Assembly: GCF_020905375.1 (NCBI RefSeq)
Contig: NZ_JAJJBU010000006.1
Location: forward strand, 1 to 64,000
Reading direction: 5' to 3'
Length of the DNA: 64,000 bases
DNA from: Arthrobacter cryoconiti
Lineage (GTDB): Bacteria; Actinomycetota; Actinomycetes; Actinomycetales; Micrococcaceae
Positions 17,878 through 27,130 of this stretch are shown here, one piece after another (position 1 is the first letter of the stretch; the number at the start of each line of letters is the position of its first letter). The position numbers and the translations under genes are program-made. The notes under the pieces were generated by a model. The model was not told the origin of the DNA. It ran no database searches and saw nothing but the letters and a program-made list of their open reading frames with translations.

Positions 17878-18621
17878 TCAGCGGTCGGCTAACAACGCGA
17901 AAATCTTGTCGTAGGTGCCTTGAGCTGCAGCGAAACGTAATGGTTTAACGTTTTCCACGAGGATCTCCTTTGCATCGGGATCCTCGTGCAGGATGGACAT
18001 TACCTCGCTGAGGAACTCATCGAGTGGCATCGCGTTTTCTGCTTCTTGGCTTCCCATCAAAGCCGTCCGCACAGCTGGTGGGATAAGTTCCAGAACCTGG
18101 ATCCCGGCCGGTGAAAGCTGTTGCCGCAAGACTTCCGAATAAGCATGAATTCCGGCCTTCGTCGCGTTGTAGGTCGGCGTTGCAGACAACGGTACGAAGG
18201 CCAGTCCCGAAGAGACAGTGATGATCGTCGCGTCAGGTTTGCCGACCAGCAACGGGGCGAGCGCCGTGATGGTTCGGATAGGACCTAGCAGGTTGGAGCT
18301 TATAGTTGCTTCTGCCGTTGAAAGATGAGCTGGGTCCAGAAGGTTCTCTGGATGCATGATACCGGCGGCAGTGATGAGCACGTTTAATTCAGGGTAGTCG
18401 CGTAGGACGGTATCGCGCAGGGCGTTGATCGAGGCCGGGTCATCGACATCCAACGGCAATCCGAAAATGCCAGGGTTATTTGCAGAGATGGACTCAAGGA
18501 GTGCGCGACGGCGACCGGCGATGATGACTGTGTTGCCCTCGTCTTGGAACCGCTGGGCGAGGCCGAGCCCGATGCCCGAAGTTCCGCCGGTGATGAGAAT
18601 GGTGTTTCCTGTCATGTTCAT
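17878..18621 (-). CDS. Short-chain dehydrogenase (DltE-like SDR)
   Basis: 247 residues from ATG 18621 (18615 possible). Nucleotide motif LITGGTSGIGLGLAQRF, GRRR after beta-2 (NADP preference), ITAAGIMH in the NNAG position, and the catalytic SSGLAFVP ... YNATKAGIHAYSEVLRQQL. The end (PLRFAAAQGTYDKIFALL) is typical of DltE-type oxidoreductases. It is divergent from an MmyB-type regulator, a frequent pairing; the same pairing recurs, broken, at 54.8-56 kb. Confidence 0.9.
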   Translation of the reverse strand: MNMTGNTILITGGTSGIGLGLAQRFQDEGNTVIIAGRRRALLESISANNPGIFGLPLDVDDPASINALRDTVLRDYPELNVLITAAGIMHPENLLDPAHLSTAEATISSNLLGPIRTITALAPLLVGKPDATIITVSSGLAFVPLSATPTYNATKAGIHAYSEVLRQQLSPAGIQVLELIPPAVRTALMGSQEAENAMPLDEFLSEVMSILHEDPDAKEILVENVKPLRFAAAQGTYDKIFALLADR

Positions 18622-18633
18622 AGGAACTAGTAA

Positions 18634-18694
18634 ATCCACTGCATCGAAGATCAACAAGGACGCGTTTATCCGTGGATCGAGAGTCAGTGGATAA
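18634..18694. promoter_or_regulatory. Inverted repeats between the SDR and MmyB-type regulator genes
   Basis: ATCCACTG (18634-18641) is mirrored by CAGTGGAT (18685-18692), and TTATCC at 18666-18671 is mirrored by GGATAA at 18689-18694. GTGGAT occurs twice. These related half-sites in a divergent promoter are good operator candidates for the adjacent regulator. Confidence 0.45.
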
Positions 18695-18723
18695 GTAACT
18701 CAATTCAAGGGAGAGTGGAGAAT

Positions 18724-19599
18724 ATGGATAGATCAGAGCTCGCCAGCTTCCTTCGCAGCCGTCGACTTGTGCTGCAGCCCGAAGACGTCGGCCTGTCACG
18801 CGGCCCCCGCCGGCGAACGCCCGGCCTGCGCCGGGAAGAGGTGGCAGAGCTGGCCCAAATGTCGACTGACTACTATGCCCGCCTTGAACGCGGTGGCGGA
18901 CCCCAACCGTCCGAGCAGATGGCCGCCTCGATTGCGCGGGGACTCCGTTTGACTTTGGCTGAACGGGACCACCTTTTCCTATTGACCGGGCATAGTGCGC
19001 CTAAGCGTGTCCTGCGAACCGAGCACGTCAACCCCGGACTCATGCGGGTGCTCGATCGCCTTGGCGATACTCCTGCCCAGATCATGACAAGACTTGGTGA
19101 GACCCTTGTACAGACAGGCCTGGCAGCTGCGCTCATGGGCGAACAAACCCACTTCACCGGGCTTCAACGCGCGAACGTGTACCGCTGGTTCACCGATCCA
19201 TCGTCTCGCGCCATCTACCCCGTCGAGGACCACCTTCACCACGGCCGCATTTACACGGCACAGCTGCGGGAGAGAGTCGGCGCCGAGGGCGAAAAATCTC
19301 CCGCAGCGGGGATCGCCGAGGCGCTGCGCAAAGTGAGTGCAGAGTTCTCAGAGCTATGGCGCGAACATGAAATTGGTCTCCAATACACTCAGGACAAAAC
19401 ATTTGTGCATGCTGAGCTTGGCCTTATCAACTTGCACTGCCAGAACCTGCTTGACCCGGACCAATCTCAGGTTCTTCTCGTCCTAACGGCCACACCAGGC
19501 AGCGAGAGCTATGAGAAACTCAAGATGCTCTCCGTCATCGGCAGCCAGCGCCTGAGCGCACCTACCCCAATGGAAGGATCCGCGCCGGGATTCATCTAG
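18724..19599 (+). CDS. XRE-type regulator with MmyB-like ligand domain
   Basis: 291 residues from ATG 18724 (a GTG at 18715 is possible). The N-terminal HTH reads LASFLRSRRLVLQPEDVGL ... RRTPGLRREEVAELAQMSTDYYARLERG, the hallmark of this large actinobacterial family. Residues of about 110-290 match the PAS-like MmyB domain (NVYRWFTDPSSRAIYP ... HAELGLINLHCQNLLDPDQSQVLLVLTATPGSESYEKLKML). It should control the divergent SDR gene; the ligand is unknown. Confidence 0.93.
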   Translation: MDRSELASFLRSRRLVLQPEDVGLSRGPRRRTPGLRREEVAELAQMSTDYYARLERGGGPQPSEQMAASIARGLRLTLAERDHLFLLTGHSAPKRVLRTEHVNPGLMRVLDRLGDTPAQIMTRLGETLVQTGLAAALMGEQTHFTGLQRANVYRWFTDPSSRAIYPVEDHLHHGRIYTAQLRERVGAEGEKSPAAGIAEALRKVSAEFSELWREHEIGLQYTQDKTFVHAELGLINLHCQNLLDPDQSQVLLVLTATPGSESYEKLKMLSVIGSQRLSAPTPMEGSAPGFI

Positions 19600-19740
19600 G
19601 CGCGGGTTACTGCAAAGATGCAAAGGACAGCAGCCATCAACATGACTGCTACCGTTTCTGCGCTGGCCGGCCGTGGCTACATCGTCGTGATGATACGTAA
19701 GTGAGCATGATAGCGCCCGCGCACCTTTAGAATGGAAGCC

Positions 19741-20307
19741 ATGACCCAGACTTTCGCCGCTGACCGCGCCCGCCTGCTCGAACTGATCAAGGAATTGGCC
19801 GTCGTTCGCGGCAAAGTGATCCTCTCCTCCGGCAAGGAGGCCGACTACTACATCGACCTTCGCCGCATCACACTTCACCACGAAGCCTCACGACTTGCAG
19901 GACGTGTCATGTTGGCGATGCTAGAGGACGCCGGTATTGAGTTTGAAAGCGCGGGCGGGCTAACCATGGGAGCAGATCCCGTCGGCACGGCTCTTATGCA
20001 CGCGGCAACCGACGCCGGACGGAACATCGACGCCTTCGTAGTCCGCAAGCTCCAGAAGTCCTATGGCATGGGCCGCCAGGTGGAAGGACCCGACGTGAAC
20101 GGGCGCGACGTCGTCGTCCTCGAAGACACGTCCACCACTGGCGGATCAGCACTGACCGCCGTTGAGGCGGTGCGCAAGGCCGGGGGCGTTATCAAGGCAG
20201 TCGCCGTGATCGTAGACCGCGACACCGGTGCCAAGGAACGTATCGAAGCCGAAACCGGTGTTCCGTACCTGTTCGCTTTCGGCAAGGACGAGCTCGGCCT
20301 GGACTGA
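19741..20307 (+). CDS. pyrE: Orotate phosphoribosyltransferase
   Basis: 188 residues. Family marks: VRGKVILSSGKEADYYIDLRR at the front, RKLQKSYGMGRQVEGP, and the PRPP-binding loop VVVLEDTSTTGGSALTAVEAV. It makes OMP from orotate and PRPP in pyrimidine synthesis. The ATG at 19741 (MTQTF) is chosen over 19732 because TAGAAT ends seven bases before it, as expected for a leaderless start. Thymidine kinase follows. Confidence 0.95.
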   Translation: MTQTFAADRARLLELIKELAVVRGKVILSSGKEADYYIDLRRITLHHEASRLAGRVMLAMLEDAGIEFESAGGLTMGADPVGTALMHAATDAGRNIDAFVVRKLQKSYGMGRQVEGPDVNGRDVVVLEDTSTTGGSALTAVEAVRKAGGVIKAVAVIVDRDTGAKERIEAETGVPYLFAFGKDELGLD

Positions 20308-20360
20308 AACTACGTTTCACGAAACGAGACCACCTCGCACGCACTCTTGAAGGGACTGCC

Positions 20361-20999
20361 TTGTCCAAGCTTTACTTCCGTCATGGCGCCATGAACTCTG
20401 GAAAGTCCACGGGGCTGTTGCAGGTGGCGTTTAACTACGAGGAACGCGGGCAACGAGTTCTACTCGCCAAACCGGGTATCGATACAAAGGGCGCCGGTGA
20501 GATTGTTTCCCGTCTGGGTATGACTCGCAGCGTGGATTTCCTCATTCAACCTGGAGAGGATGCCCGGGCCTTGTTCGGAGCACATGCGGCCGGGGATGAT
20601 CCTGACGCACTCCTAGAACATGTCCAGGTCCCGCCGGTGGCCTGCCTGCTGATCGACGAGGCCCAGTTCCTCACCCCGGAACAAGTTGATGACCTGTTTC
20701 GGATTGCCGTGCTGGATCGCGTACCGGTCATTGCGTACGGATTGCGCACCGACTTCCTCACCGTGGCTTTCCCAGGATCGGCACGGTTACTGGAGATCGC
20801 GCACTCGTTAGAAGAGCTGAAGACGATTTGCCGGTGTGGACGCAAAGCGCTGTTCAACACCCGTCGCGTCGGAAGCGAGGTGGTGTTCGACGGCGACCAA
20901 GTCGCCATAGACGGCGCTGACGTCTGGTACGAATCACTCTGTGGGAATTGCTATCTGGAGGCATCCGGTGGTCAGCTCCTGAGCAGCAAACGCTCCTGA
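20361..20999 (+). CDS. tdk: Thymidine kinase
   Basis: 212 residues, TTG start with AAGGGACT upstream. Walker A is FRHGAMNSGKSTGLLQ; CLLIDEAQFLTPEQVDDL is the Walker B/lasso entry, and VPVIAYGLRTDFL is diagnostic for TK1-type kinases. The zinc site is present (CRCG and CGNC). It phosphorylates thymidine in the salvage route. It follows pyrE at a 53-base gap on the same strand, giving a nucleotide-metabolism pair. Confidence 0.95.
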   Translation: MSKLYFRHGAMNSGKSTGLLQVAFNYEERGQRVLLAKPGIDTKGAGEIVSRLGMTRSVDFLIQPGEDARALFGAHAAGDDPDALLEHVQVPPVACLLIDEAQFLTPEQVDDLFRIAVLDRVPVIAYGLRTDFLTVAFPGSARLLEIAHSLEELKTICRCGRKALFNTRRVGSEVVFDGDQVAIDGADVWYESLCGNCYLEASGGQLLSSKRS

Positions 21000-21031
21000 G
21001 GAGTCGAACAAAACGCAGTACGCGCTTAACA

Positions 21032-21071
21032 CGCGCAGAGGAGGAAAGCTGAAACTTTCCTCCTCTGCGCG
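21032..21071. terminator. Bidirectional terminator hairpin between tdk and phoA
   Basis: A 17-bp perfect stem (21032-21048 with 21055-21071) closes a 6-base loop. It separates the convergent tdk and alkaline phosphatase genes. There is no long T-run, so it resembles other hairpin terminators of GC-rich bacteria. Confidence 0.8.
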
Positions 21072-21085
21072 CGTGTGGCGGTGAC

Positions 21086-22786
21086 TTAGATCGTTGTGTG
21101 TGTAGCGCGGGTACGACGCCGGAGTATGAGGCCCACCGTCAGCAGGGCCATGGCCGCGGCGGCCAAGAAGCCCGCCGTCGAGCCGGTCCAGGCTAGTGAT
21201 CCGGGTCCGGAGCCACCCCCTGCGCCAGGTACCGCGGCAGCGGAGTTGGTGGGCTGGTCTGCGGGCAGAGTGGGAGACGCGCTATCCGACGGTGTCCCCT
21301 TATCTCCCGGTGATGGACTTGGTGTCGCCGTCGGGAGCGGGGCGGGTAGCACAGCCTCCGGATCCAATTTCAGCGTGTTCGTCACGGTGAAGAACAAATC
21401 TGTTTGGTCGCTCAAACCCACGACATTGGCGGCGCCGGGGCCGAAGGCGGCAATGCGAACTTGTGAGCCGGTGTGCGACTGTGAATTGCCGTCTTCTGCT
21501 GTGCCGTAGGAGACCGTCATGGTTTCCCCGTCCAGGGTGGTCAGGCTGCGGGTGAGGCCGGGGGTCGTGGCACCGGCGGAGATGATCTGGCTGCTGTGTG
21601 CATGATCCGCTGTGACAACCACCATGGTGTTCCCATCGACCCTGGCAAAGTCCAAGGCGTCCTTCACTGCCTCGTCCAAGTCAACGGTTTCGCCGATCTG
21701 GCCACAGGGATTGGCTGCGTGGTCCTGCTTGTCGATGCTAGCTCCCTCTACTTGAAGGAAGAATCCTTTGTCACCGGTCTTGAGCAGCTCGATGGCCTTG
21801 GACGTCATCTGGGACAGTGATGGCTGTTCCGCAGTGCGCTGCGGGTTGTCTGTGCAGGTGATCGGGGCTTCTCCGCCTCCCGTATGAGTCGCTTTCGCGC
21901 CTTCCCAACGGACGGCCATGTTGCCCGGGGTGAACAGGCCCAGCAGGGGTGCGTTTGCATCCGCGGTCTTGATAGCGTTCAGCTCAGTGGCCGTTGATAC
22001 AGTCTTGTAGCCCCGGGCAGCGGCCTGCTCCGTCAGGGTTTTACCAGCCCAGTCACCGGCTGTTGCGGTCTCCGCGAACGTTGCCGAGCCACCGCCTAGA
22101 GAAACATCCGGACGAGTATCAAGCAACTGTTCGGTGATTGAGCCCTTGCCGCCGTTCTCCAAAGCATTTTCAGGGCAGCTCTTTGTGGTTGCAACAGGGC
22201 CGTAACACTTACGGCCACTGACCGAGGCGACCTGAACGGCGGGTGTGGCGTCCTGAAGTTCCGCTGTGGAAACATTGCCTGTCTTTAGTCCGTTGGCCTT
22301 GGCGATCTGTAGCAAAGATTTTTGGGCTACACCGTTGACGTCTACGGAGATTGCACCGTTGTAGGACTTGGTTCCCGTAGCCCATGCGGTACCGGTGGCA
22401 GCGGAATCGGGGGTGTAATTTGGTCCGCCCGTTGATTTGTTCAACGCGTACGTTGTGTACTGGCCTGTCAACGGCAGGGAATCGATGCCAGGGAACGCTC
22501 CAGCCGCGCCGCGTGCGTAGTTGCGGGCAATGGTGATTTCGGAATCGCCCATGCCGTCGCCAATCAGCAGGATCACGTTCTTGGCAGGGCCGTCAATTAT
22601 TGACGCCGCAACGTCCGCGGCATGTGAAGCGGATGAGCGCTGTGCTCCACCATGGGTTGTAATATCCGGAGCGGCTGCGAGGACGGGGCCTGCGGTGGCC
22701 AATGCGCAGGTGGACAGGATGGCGGTGGCAAAAGCGAGCTGTGCGCCTCTGCGCCGGTTCGGCTTCTTATGCTCGTGAATGTGCAC
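21086..22786 (-). CDS. phoA: Alkaline phosphatase, cell-wall anchored (LAWTG)
   Basis: 566 residues, GTG start with AAGGGAT upstream. Secreted: a twin-basic N-tail (KKPNRRR) with hydrophobic core and cleavage near VLAAAP. Metal site [11 protein letters not shown], nucleophile Ser in [16 protein letters not shown], and [12 protein letters not shown]. After a Pro/Ser-rich linker (about 490-535) comes LAWTG, a membrane span and [11 protein letters not shown]: the sorting signal of class E sortases. It therefore releases phosphate from organic esters while fixed to the wall, in contrast to the soluble E. coli PhoA. A tandem 11-base PHO-box-like repeat lies upstream. Confidence 0.95.
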   Translation of the reverse strand: MHIHEHKKPNRRRGAQLAFATAILSTCALATAGPVLAAAPDITTHGGAQRSSASHAADVAASIIDGPAKNVILLIGDGMGDSEITIARNYARGAAGAFPGIDSLPLTGQYTTYALNKSTGGPNYTPDSAATGTAWATGTKSYNGAISVDVNGVAQKSLLQIAKANGLKTGNVSTAELQDATPAVQVASVSGRKCYGPVATTKSCPENALENGGKGSITEQLLDTRPDVSLGGGSATFAETATAGDWAGKTLTEQAAARGYKTVSTATELNAIKTADANAPLLGLFTPGNMAVRWEGAKATHTGGGEAPITCTDNPQRTAEQPSLSQMTSKAIELLKTGDKGFFLQVEGASIDKQDHAANPCGQIGETVDLDEAVKDALDFARVDGNTMVVVTADHAHSSQIISAGATTPGLTRSLTTLDGETMTVSYGTAEDGNSQSHTGSQVRIAAFGPGAANVVGLSDQTDLFFTVTNTLKLDPEAVLPAPLPTATPSPSPGDKGTPSDSASPTLPADQPTNSAAAVPGAGGGSGPGSLAWTGSTAGFLAAAAMALLTVGLILRRRTRATHTTI

Positions 22787-22889
22787 GGTGAGATCCCTTC
22801 AAGCGTTCCTTGATGGCCGCTCTGTGGCTGCGGCCTTGCCAACCCAGCTTGCCGGGTGAAACAAGACATCGTCTGGCGTGAACATTGAC

Positions 22890-22911
22890 CCGGCACCAAC
22901 CGCACATGAAC
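22890..22911 (-). promoter_or_regulatory. Candidate PhoP box (two 11-base direct repeats)
   Basis: Read on the minus strand, GTTCATGTGCG is followed at once by GTTGGTGCCGG. Adjacent 11-base units beginning GTTCA are the layout of the actinobacterial PHO box, and GTTCACG occurs again just downstream. The site is about 105 bases before the alkaline phosphatase start, the expected place for activation by PhoP under phosphate shortage. Confidence 0.5.
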
Positions 22912-23022
22912 AAGAGGTGGAGAGCCATGGGTAGCTGTGCCCATGGCCGCAGGGTAGGGCTGACGTTAGGCTCACTGTAATAATGCTGCTGCAGTGGCCG
23001 CGTAGATAAAGGGGAACAACAG

Positions 23023-23865
23023 ATGTCCATGCCGCCACAGGGCCAGCCCCCGCAAGGCCAACCGCCAGTTCCGCAGCAGGGTCAGCCGCCGGTTCCACCG
23101 CAAGGCCAGCCAGCCCCTAATTTCTACGGCTATCCGCAGCAGGTTCACCCTGCCGCCCCGCAATTCGCTGCGCCAGCCGCCAACTATGGGATGCCTGTGC
23201 AGCTCGCTCCGGGACGGCGTAAAAAGTCAGTCCTGCCGTGGATCGTTGGCGGTGGGCTCGCCACGGTTGCTGTGCTTGCCGTTGTTCTGGTCCTCATTTT
23301 GGGGATGCTGGGCAAGAGCGGGATGGAGCCAATGAGCGCTGCGCAGACCAAGACTGCGTCCTTTTCCTATCCAGACTCATGGAACGTGGTGGATACCAGC
23401 AACGTCACGGTCATCAGTCCCGATGGAAGTACGCCAGCAGAGAGATTTGTGGCACGAAAAGGTGACAAACCCAAGACTGCGTTGCTTGTCTACGAGGCAA
23501 CCGAACGCCCTGCGTCGTCCGTCTCGCGTGAGAAGATCAGTAAGTCCGTTGACACCGGACTGAGGCTTCAGTTGGAGTTATCGCAAGCTAAACTCGTGGA
23601 GCTGCGCAGCACGGCAGGCTTTGGGTGTGCGTCAGAGTTTTCTTACACAAACAAGCCAGCCATTGTTGATAACGACAGTTTCTACGGGTACAGCTACGGC
23701 TATACCTGTACCTCATTCACGGGCCCCATCCAAGGCGAGTACTTGGTTGGCTTTGACACCGCCGGAGTGGCGCACCGTCTGACGGTGGAGGCGCTGTCAG
23801 CGGAATGGTCCGCCCACAAGAAGAGCATGGAAGCAATAATTGGCTCCTTCGTGCCTTCCGTCTAG
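23023..23865 (+). CDS. Membrane-anchored protein with Pro/Gln-rich cytoplasmic tail
   Basis: 280 residues. Residues 1-60 are a repetitive Gln-Pro-Gly tail (units like QGQPPV), followed by GRRKK and one membrane span (WIVGGGLATVAVLAVVLVLILG, about 73-94). The outside domain of about 185 residues has no family I recognise; it contains two cysteines (GFGCASEF, YTCTSF) that may pair. AAAGGGGAA precedes the ATG. The layout (low-complexity inner tail, one span, beta-rich outside domain) resembles actinobacterial LpqN/DUF4352-like surface proteins. Function unknown. Confidence 0.85.
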   Translation: MSMPPQGQPPQGQPPVPQQGQPPVPPQGQPAPNFYGYPQQVHPAAPQFAAPAANYGMPVQLAPGRRKKSVLPWIVGGGLATVAVLAVVLVLILGMLGKSGMEPMSAAQTKTASFSYPDSWNVVDTSNVTVISPDGSTPAERFVARKGDKPKTALLVYEATERPASSVSREKISKSVDTGLRLQLELSQAKLVELRSTAGFGCASEFSYTNKPAIVDNDSFYGYSYGYTCTSFTGPIQGEYLVGFDTAGVAHRLTVEALSAEWSAHKKSMEAIIGSFVPSV

Positions 23866-23874
23866 TCTGCCGTC

Positions 23875-24669
23875 CTAGATCTCCGCAATCAGATCCGCAA
23901 CAGAATCTAACGCCTGATCCGGGCGGAACGGATAGGCATCAATGTCCTCTGGCTGAGTGATTCCGGTGAATACCAGCACCGTGTGGAGACCAGCCTCCAT
24001 GCCTGCAATGATGTCGGTGTCCATGCGGTCACCAATCATGGCCGTTGTCTCCGAATGAGCCTGAATGCGGTTCATGGCTGAGCGAAACATCATCGGGTTT
24101 GGTTTGCCCACAATGTAAGGTTCACGCCCCGTGGCTTTGGTGATCAAGGCAGCAATGGCGCCCGTGGCTGGCATGGGACCTTCAGCTGAAGGCCCTGTGG
24201 CGTCGGGATTGGTGGCGATGAACCGCGCCCCGTTGCTGATCAGACGGATTGCCCGGGTGATGGCTTCAAAAGAGTATGTGCGAGTCTCCCCGAGCACCAC
24301 GTAGTCAGGGTTCTGGTCGGTGAGAATAAAGCCAGCCTCGTGCAGCGCCGTCGTCAATCCCGCCTCACCAATGACAAAAGCACGACCGTGCGGCATCTGG
24401 GCCTTGAGGAATTGGGCCGTAGCCAGTGCCGAGGTCCACAGGTTTTCCTCAGGTATTTCAAGTCCTGATGCCCGCAGCCTGGCGGCGAGATCACGCGGGG
24501 TGAAAATTGAGTTATTCGTCAGCACCAAAAATCGCTTGGACGTGTCCACCCAGCGTTGAATCAGTTCTGCTGCCCCAGGCACGGCTCGGTTTTCATGGAC
24601 CAGAACACCGTCCATATCGGTGAGCCAGCATTCAATATCGGCGGGCTTGCGGTTGTTGAGCTTGCTCAT
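23875..24669 (-). CDS. HAD-IIA phosphatase (NagD-like)
   Basis: 264 residues with strong AGGAGG ribosome site. Motif I CWLTDMDGVLVHENRAVPGA, motif II LTNNSIFTPRDLAARL, the cap substrate loop, motif III Lys in VGKPNPMMFRSAMNRI and motif IV MIGDRMDTDIIAGMEAGLHTVLVFTG. NagD-type enzymes dephosphorylate nucleotides or sugar phosphates in the cytoplasm; the exact substrate cannot be read. It is divergent from the TrmH-type methylase gene. Confidence 0.93.
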   Translation of the reverse strand: MSKLNNRKPADIECWLTDMDGVLVHENRAVPGAAELIQRWVDTSKRFLVLTNNSIFTPRDLAARLRASGLEIPEENLWTSALATAQFLKAQMPHGRAFVIGEAGLTTALHEAGFILTDQNPDYVVLGETRTYSFEAITRAIRLISNGARFIATNPDATGPSAEGPMPATGAIAALITKATGREPYIVGKPNPMMFRSAMNRIQAHSETTAMIGDRMDTDIIAGMEAGLHTVLVFTGITQPEDIDAYPFRPDQALDSVADLIAEI

Positions 24670-24751
24670 CGTGCCTCCTGGATTTTGTGCGGTGCTACCA
24701 GTCTTCCAGATTTAGTGCTGGAGTCAGCATGCCAACGGCTAAAGTTGAACG

Positions 24752-25435
24752 GTGAACAATCCCAGTAATACCCCGGAACTGCCCGCTCACCATCAGGGGG
24801 ACGGGGCGCATCAAGAACTCCATCATGAGGTTGGCGTAGGTCCATGGGAGGGAGAACTTCCCGAAGGCGAACAGTGGGATCTGGAATTGCTTGCCGAAGG
24901 AGACCGCCGCAACGTCCTGGACCAATATCGTTACTGGAGCATGGACGCCATTGTCGCTGACCTGGACACCCGCCGTCATGACTTCCATATTGCCATTGAA
25001 AACTGGCAACACGATATGAACATCGGCACTGTGGTGCGCACAGCCAACGCTTTTTTGGCCAAGGAAGTGCACATTATTGGTCGACGGCGCTGGAACCGGC
25101 GCGGAGCCATGGTCACTGACCGTTACCAGCATGTCCGCCACCATCCCACGGTGGAGGACTTTGTTCAGTGGGCGCACGGCGAAGGCCTGGCGATCATCGG
25201 CATCGACATCTTTCCGGACTCTGAGAAGTTGGAAACATATGAGCTACCGAAGAACTGCGTTCTGGTCTTTGGCCAGGAAGGGCCAGGGCTAAGCCCCGAA
25301 GTTCACGACGCGGCGCAGGCGGTCCTTTCGATCGAGCAGTTTGGCTCCACCCGTTCCATCAATGCTGCCTCGGCTGCAGGTATTGCCATGCATGCCTGGA
25401 TTCGCCGTCACGTGTTCGAGCAAAATGTGAGCTGA
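24752..25435 (+). CDS. TrmH/SpoU-family RNA 2'-O-methyltransferase
   Basis: 227 residues, GTG start with TAAAGT six bases upstream (leaderless type). After an N-terminal extension rich in His and acidic residues comes the SPOUT knot: FHIAIENWQHDMNIGTVVRTANAFLAKEVHIIGRRRWNRRGAMVT, then CVLVFGQEGPGLSPEVHDAA and SIEQFGSTRSINAASAAGIAMHAWIRRH. These are motifs 1-3 of SpoU enzymes that bind AdoMet in a knot and methylate ribose in tRNA or rRNA. The target nucleotide is not predictable. Confidence 0.92.
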   Translation: MNNPSNTPELPAHHQGDGAHQELHHEVGVGPWEGELPEGEQWDLELLAEGDRRNVLDQYRYWSMDAIVADLDTRRHDFHIAIENWQHDMNIGTVVRTANAFLAKEVHIIGRRRWNRRGAMVTDRYQHVRHHPTVEDFVQWAHGEGLAIIGIDIFPDSEKLETYELPKNCVLVFGQEGPGLSPEVHDAAQAVLSIEQFGSTRSINAASAAGIAMHAWIRRHVFEQNVS

Positions 25436-25595
25436 ACTTGAGAACCCAGCGGATGACGTGGGCGAAAAGAGTCCACGCAGTGGAAATTAGCTTCATCTAG
25501 TTCGCCACTGTGGACTCAATCGCTAGGATGGGAGCAGTCATAGGAGGGCGGCACCAGGGCCTGCCCCTTTGCACCATAGCCACTAGGAGCTTTTG

Positions 25596-26618
25596 ATGCC
25601 CATCGCAACACCGGATAAGTATGCAGAAATGATCGACCGCGCCAAGGCTGGCAGCTTTGCCTACCCGGCGGTCAACGTCACGTCCTCCCAGACGCTGAAC
25701 GCAACGCTCCAAGGTTTTGCCGATGCCGGAACTGACGGCATCATCCAGGTCTCCACTGGTGGCGCAGCCTACTGGTCCGGTGCCAGCGTGAAGGACATGG
25801 TGACGGGCTCTCTGGGGTTCGCAGCATTTGCCCGCGAAGTCGCTAAAAACTACCCGATTAACGTGGCCCTGCACACGGACCACTGCCCCAAGGACAAGCT
25901 TGACGGATTTGTGCTGCCCCTGCTGGCTGCATCAGAAGCCGAGGTGAAGGCGGGCCGCGACCCGATCTTCAACTCCCACATGTGGGACGGTTCGCATGAA
26001 TCTCTTGAGGAGAATCTGCGCATTGGTCGTGAGCTGCTGGCCCGCACGCACGCAGCCCACATGATTCTTGAAGTTGAGATCGGTGCTGTTGGTGGGGAGG
26101 AAGACGGCGTTGAAAATGCCATCAACGACAAACTGTATTCAACCGTTGCTGACGGTTTGGCCACGGTTGAGGCGCTGGGCTCAGGAGAGCATGGCCGGTA
26201 CATTACTGCCCTAACTTTCGGTAATGTGCACGGGGTCTACAAGGCCGGTAACGTTAAACTGCGCCCGGAGATCCTCAAGGAAATCCAGGCCGCCGTTGGT
26301 GCCAAGTTGGGCAAGGAAAGTCCTTTTGACCTGGTTTTCCATGGTGGCTCCGGCTCTTCCGCGAAAGAAATCTCGGATGCGGTTTCCTACGGCGTGATCA
26401 AGATGAACATCGACACGGACACCCAGTACGCCTACACGCGCCCGGTGGCTGACCACATGTTCACCAATTACAACGGCGTCTTGAAGATTGACGGCGGTGT
26501 TGGCAACAAGAAGACATACGACCCGCGCGTGTGGGGCGCATCAGCTGAAAAGGGCCTGGCCGCCCGCGTAGTGGAAGCTGCAGAGCAGCTCGGCTCCGCA
26601 GGCAAGACGAGCAACTAA
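25596..26618 (+). CDS. fbaA: Class II fructose-bisphosphate aldolase
   Basis: 340 residues. Key parts: FAYPAVNVTSSQTLNATLQGFADAGTDGIIQVSTGGA, zinc ligand His in NVALHTDHCP, LEVEIGAVGGEEDGVEN, FGNVHGVYKAGNVKL and VFHGGSGSSAKEI, with NIDTDTQYAYTR near the end. It interconverts fructose-1,6-bisphosphate with two triose phosphates. The ATG at 25596 follows TAGGAGC; a TAGGAT box at about 25522 could be its -10 element. It forms an operon with the DUF3151 gene, one base downstream. Confidence 0.97.
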   Translation: MPIATPDKYAEMIDRAKAGSFAYPAVNVTSSQTLNATLQGFADAGTDGIIQVSTGGAAYWSGASVKDMVTGSLGFAAFAREVAKNYPINVALHTDHCPKDKLDGFVLPLLAASEAEVKAGRDPIFNSHMWDGSHESLEENLRIGRELLARTHAAHMILEVEIGAVGGEEDGVENAINDKLYSTVADGLATVEALGSGEHGRYITALTFGNVHGVYKAGNVKLRPEILKEIQAAVGAKLGKESPFDLVFHGGSGSSAKEISDAVSYGVIKMNIDTDTQYAYTRPVADHMFTNYNGVLKIDGGVGNKKTYDPRVWGASAEKGLAARVVEAAEQLGSAGKTSN

Positions 26619-26619
26619 T

Positions 26620-27045
26620 ATGAGCGAAGATTTCCGTCGAAACCTCATGGGGCCAGAACCTACATTTCTTCCAGCTGAAGAGGACGTTGACGCGCGCCTT
26701 GCGGCAGGGGAGGAAGCTGTTGATCTGGCGGCTAAGCATCCTACGTCGTCGCTTTTATGGGCGATTTTAGCTGACGAGGCATATTCAGAGGGCCGGACTA
26801 TTGAGTCCTACGCCTATGCCCGCACTGGCTACCACCGTGGCTTGGATGCACTGCGTCGCAACGGTTGGCGCGGCACGGGCCCGGTCCCGTATTCCCATGA
26901 TGGCAATCACGGGTTCCTGCGCTCGCTGTATGCGTTAGGACGTGCCGCCGGCGCTATCGGTGAATCCGACGAGGCAGCGCGCATCACGAAGTTCTTAGAT
27001 GATTCGGACCCGCTTGCTCAGGCCGCGATCGAGGCTGCGCTCTAA
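26620..27045 (+). CDS. DUF3151 family protein
   Basis: 141 residues, soluble and helical: RRNLMGPEPTFLPAEEDVDARLAAGE, then ESYAYARTGYHRGLDALRRNGWRGTGPVPYSHDGNHGFLRSLYALGRAAGAIGE. This is the typical DUF3151 pattern, found in actinobacteria next to the aldolase gene. The ATG comes one base after the fbaA stop, so the two are co-translated. The repeated helical pairs resemble TPR folds. Function unknown; the context hints at glycolysis or its control. Confidence 0.9.
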   Translation: MSEDFRRNLMGPEPTFLPAEEDVDARLAAGEEAVDLAAKHPTSSLLWAILADEAYSEGRTIESYAYARTGYHRGLDALRRNGWRGTGPVPYSHDGNHGFLRSLYALGRAAGAIGESDEAARITKFLDDSDPLAQAAIEAAL

Positions 27046-27057
27046 AGTTCCACGGAA

Positions 27058-27130
27058 AGTGCCGCCGATCCCAGGAAAATGCCACCGCTACAGCGGCAGT
27101 ATTGATTCCTAGGATCGGCGGCACTTTTTT
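27058..27130 (+). terminator. Strong intrinsic terminator after fbaA-DUF3151
   Basis: The arms AGTGCCGCCGATCC (27058-27071) and its complement ending at 27125 pair over 14 bases, followed by a run of six T at 27125-27130. A second small hairpin (around 27082-27098) fits inside the loop. It ends the aldolase operon. Confidence 0.9.

Noticed and set aside
17729-17914. Short open frames between the TetR and SDR genes.
   Set aside because: Overlapping frames with no start signal; overlap the end of the SDR gene.
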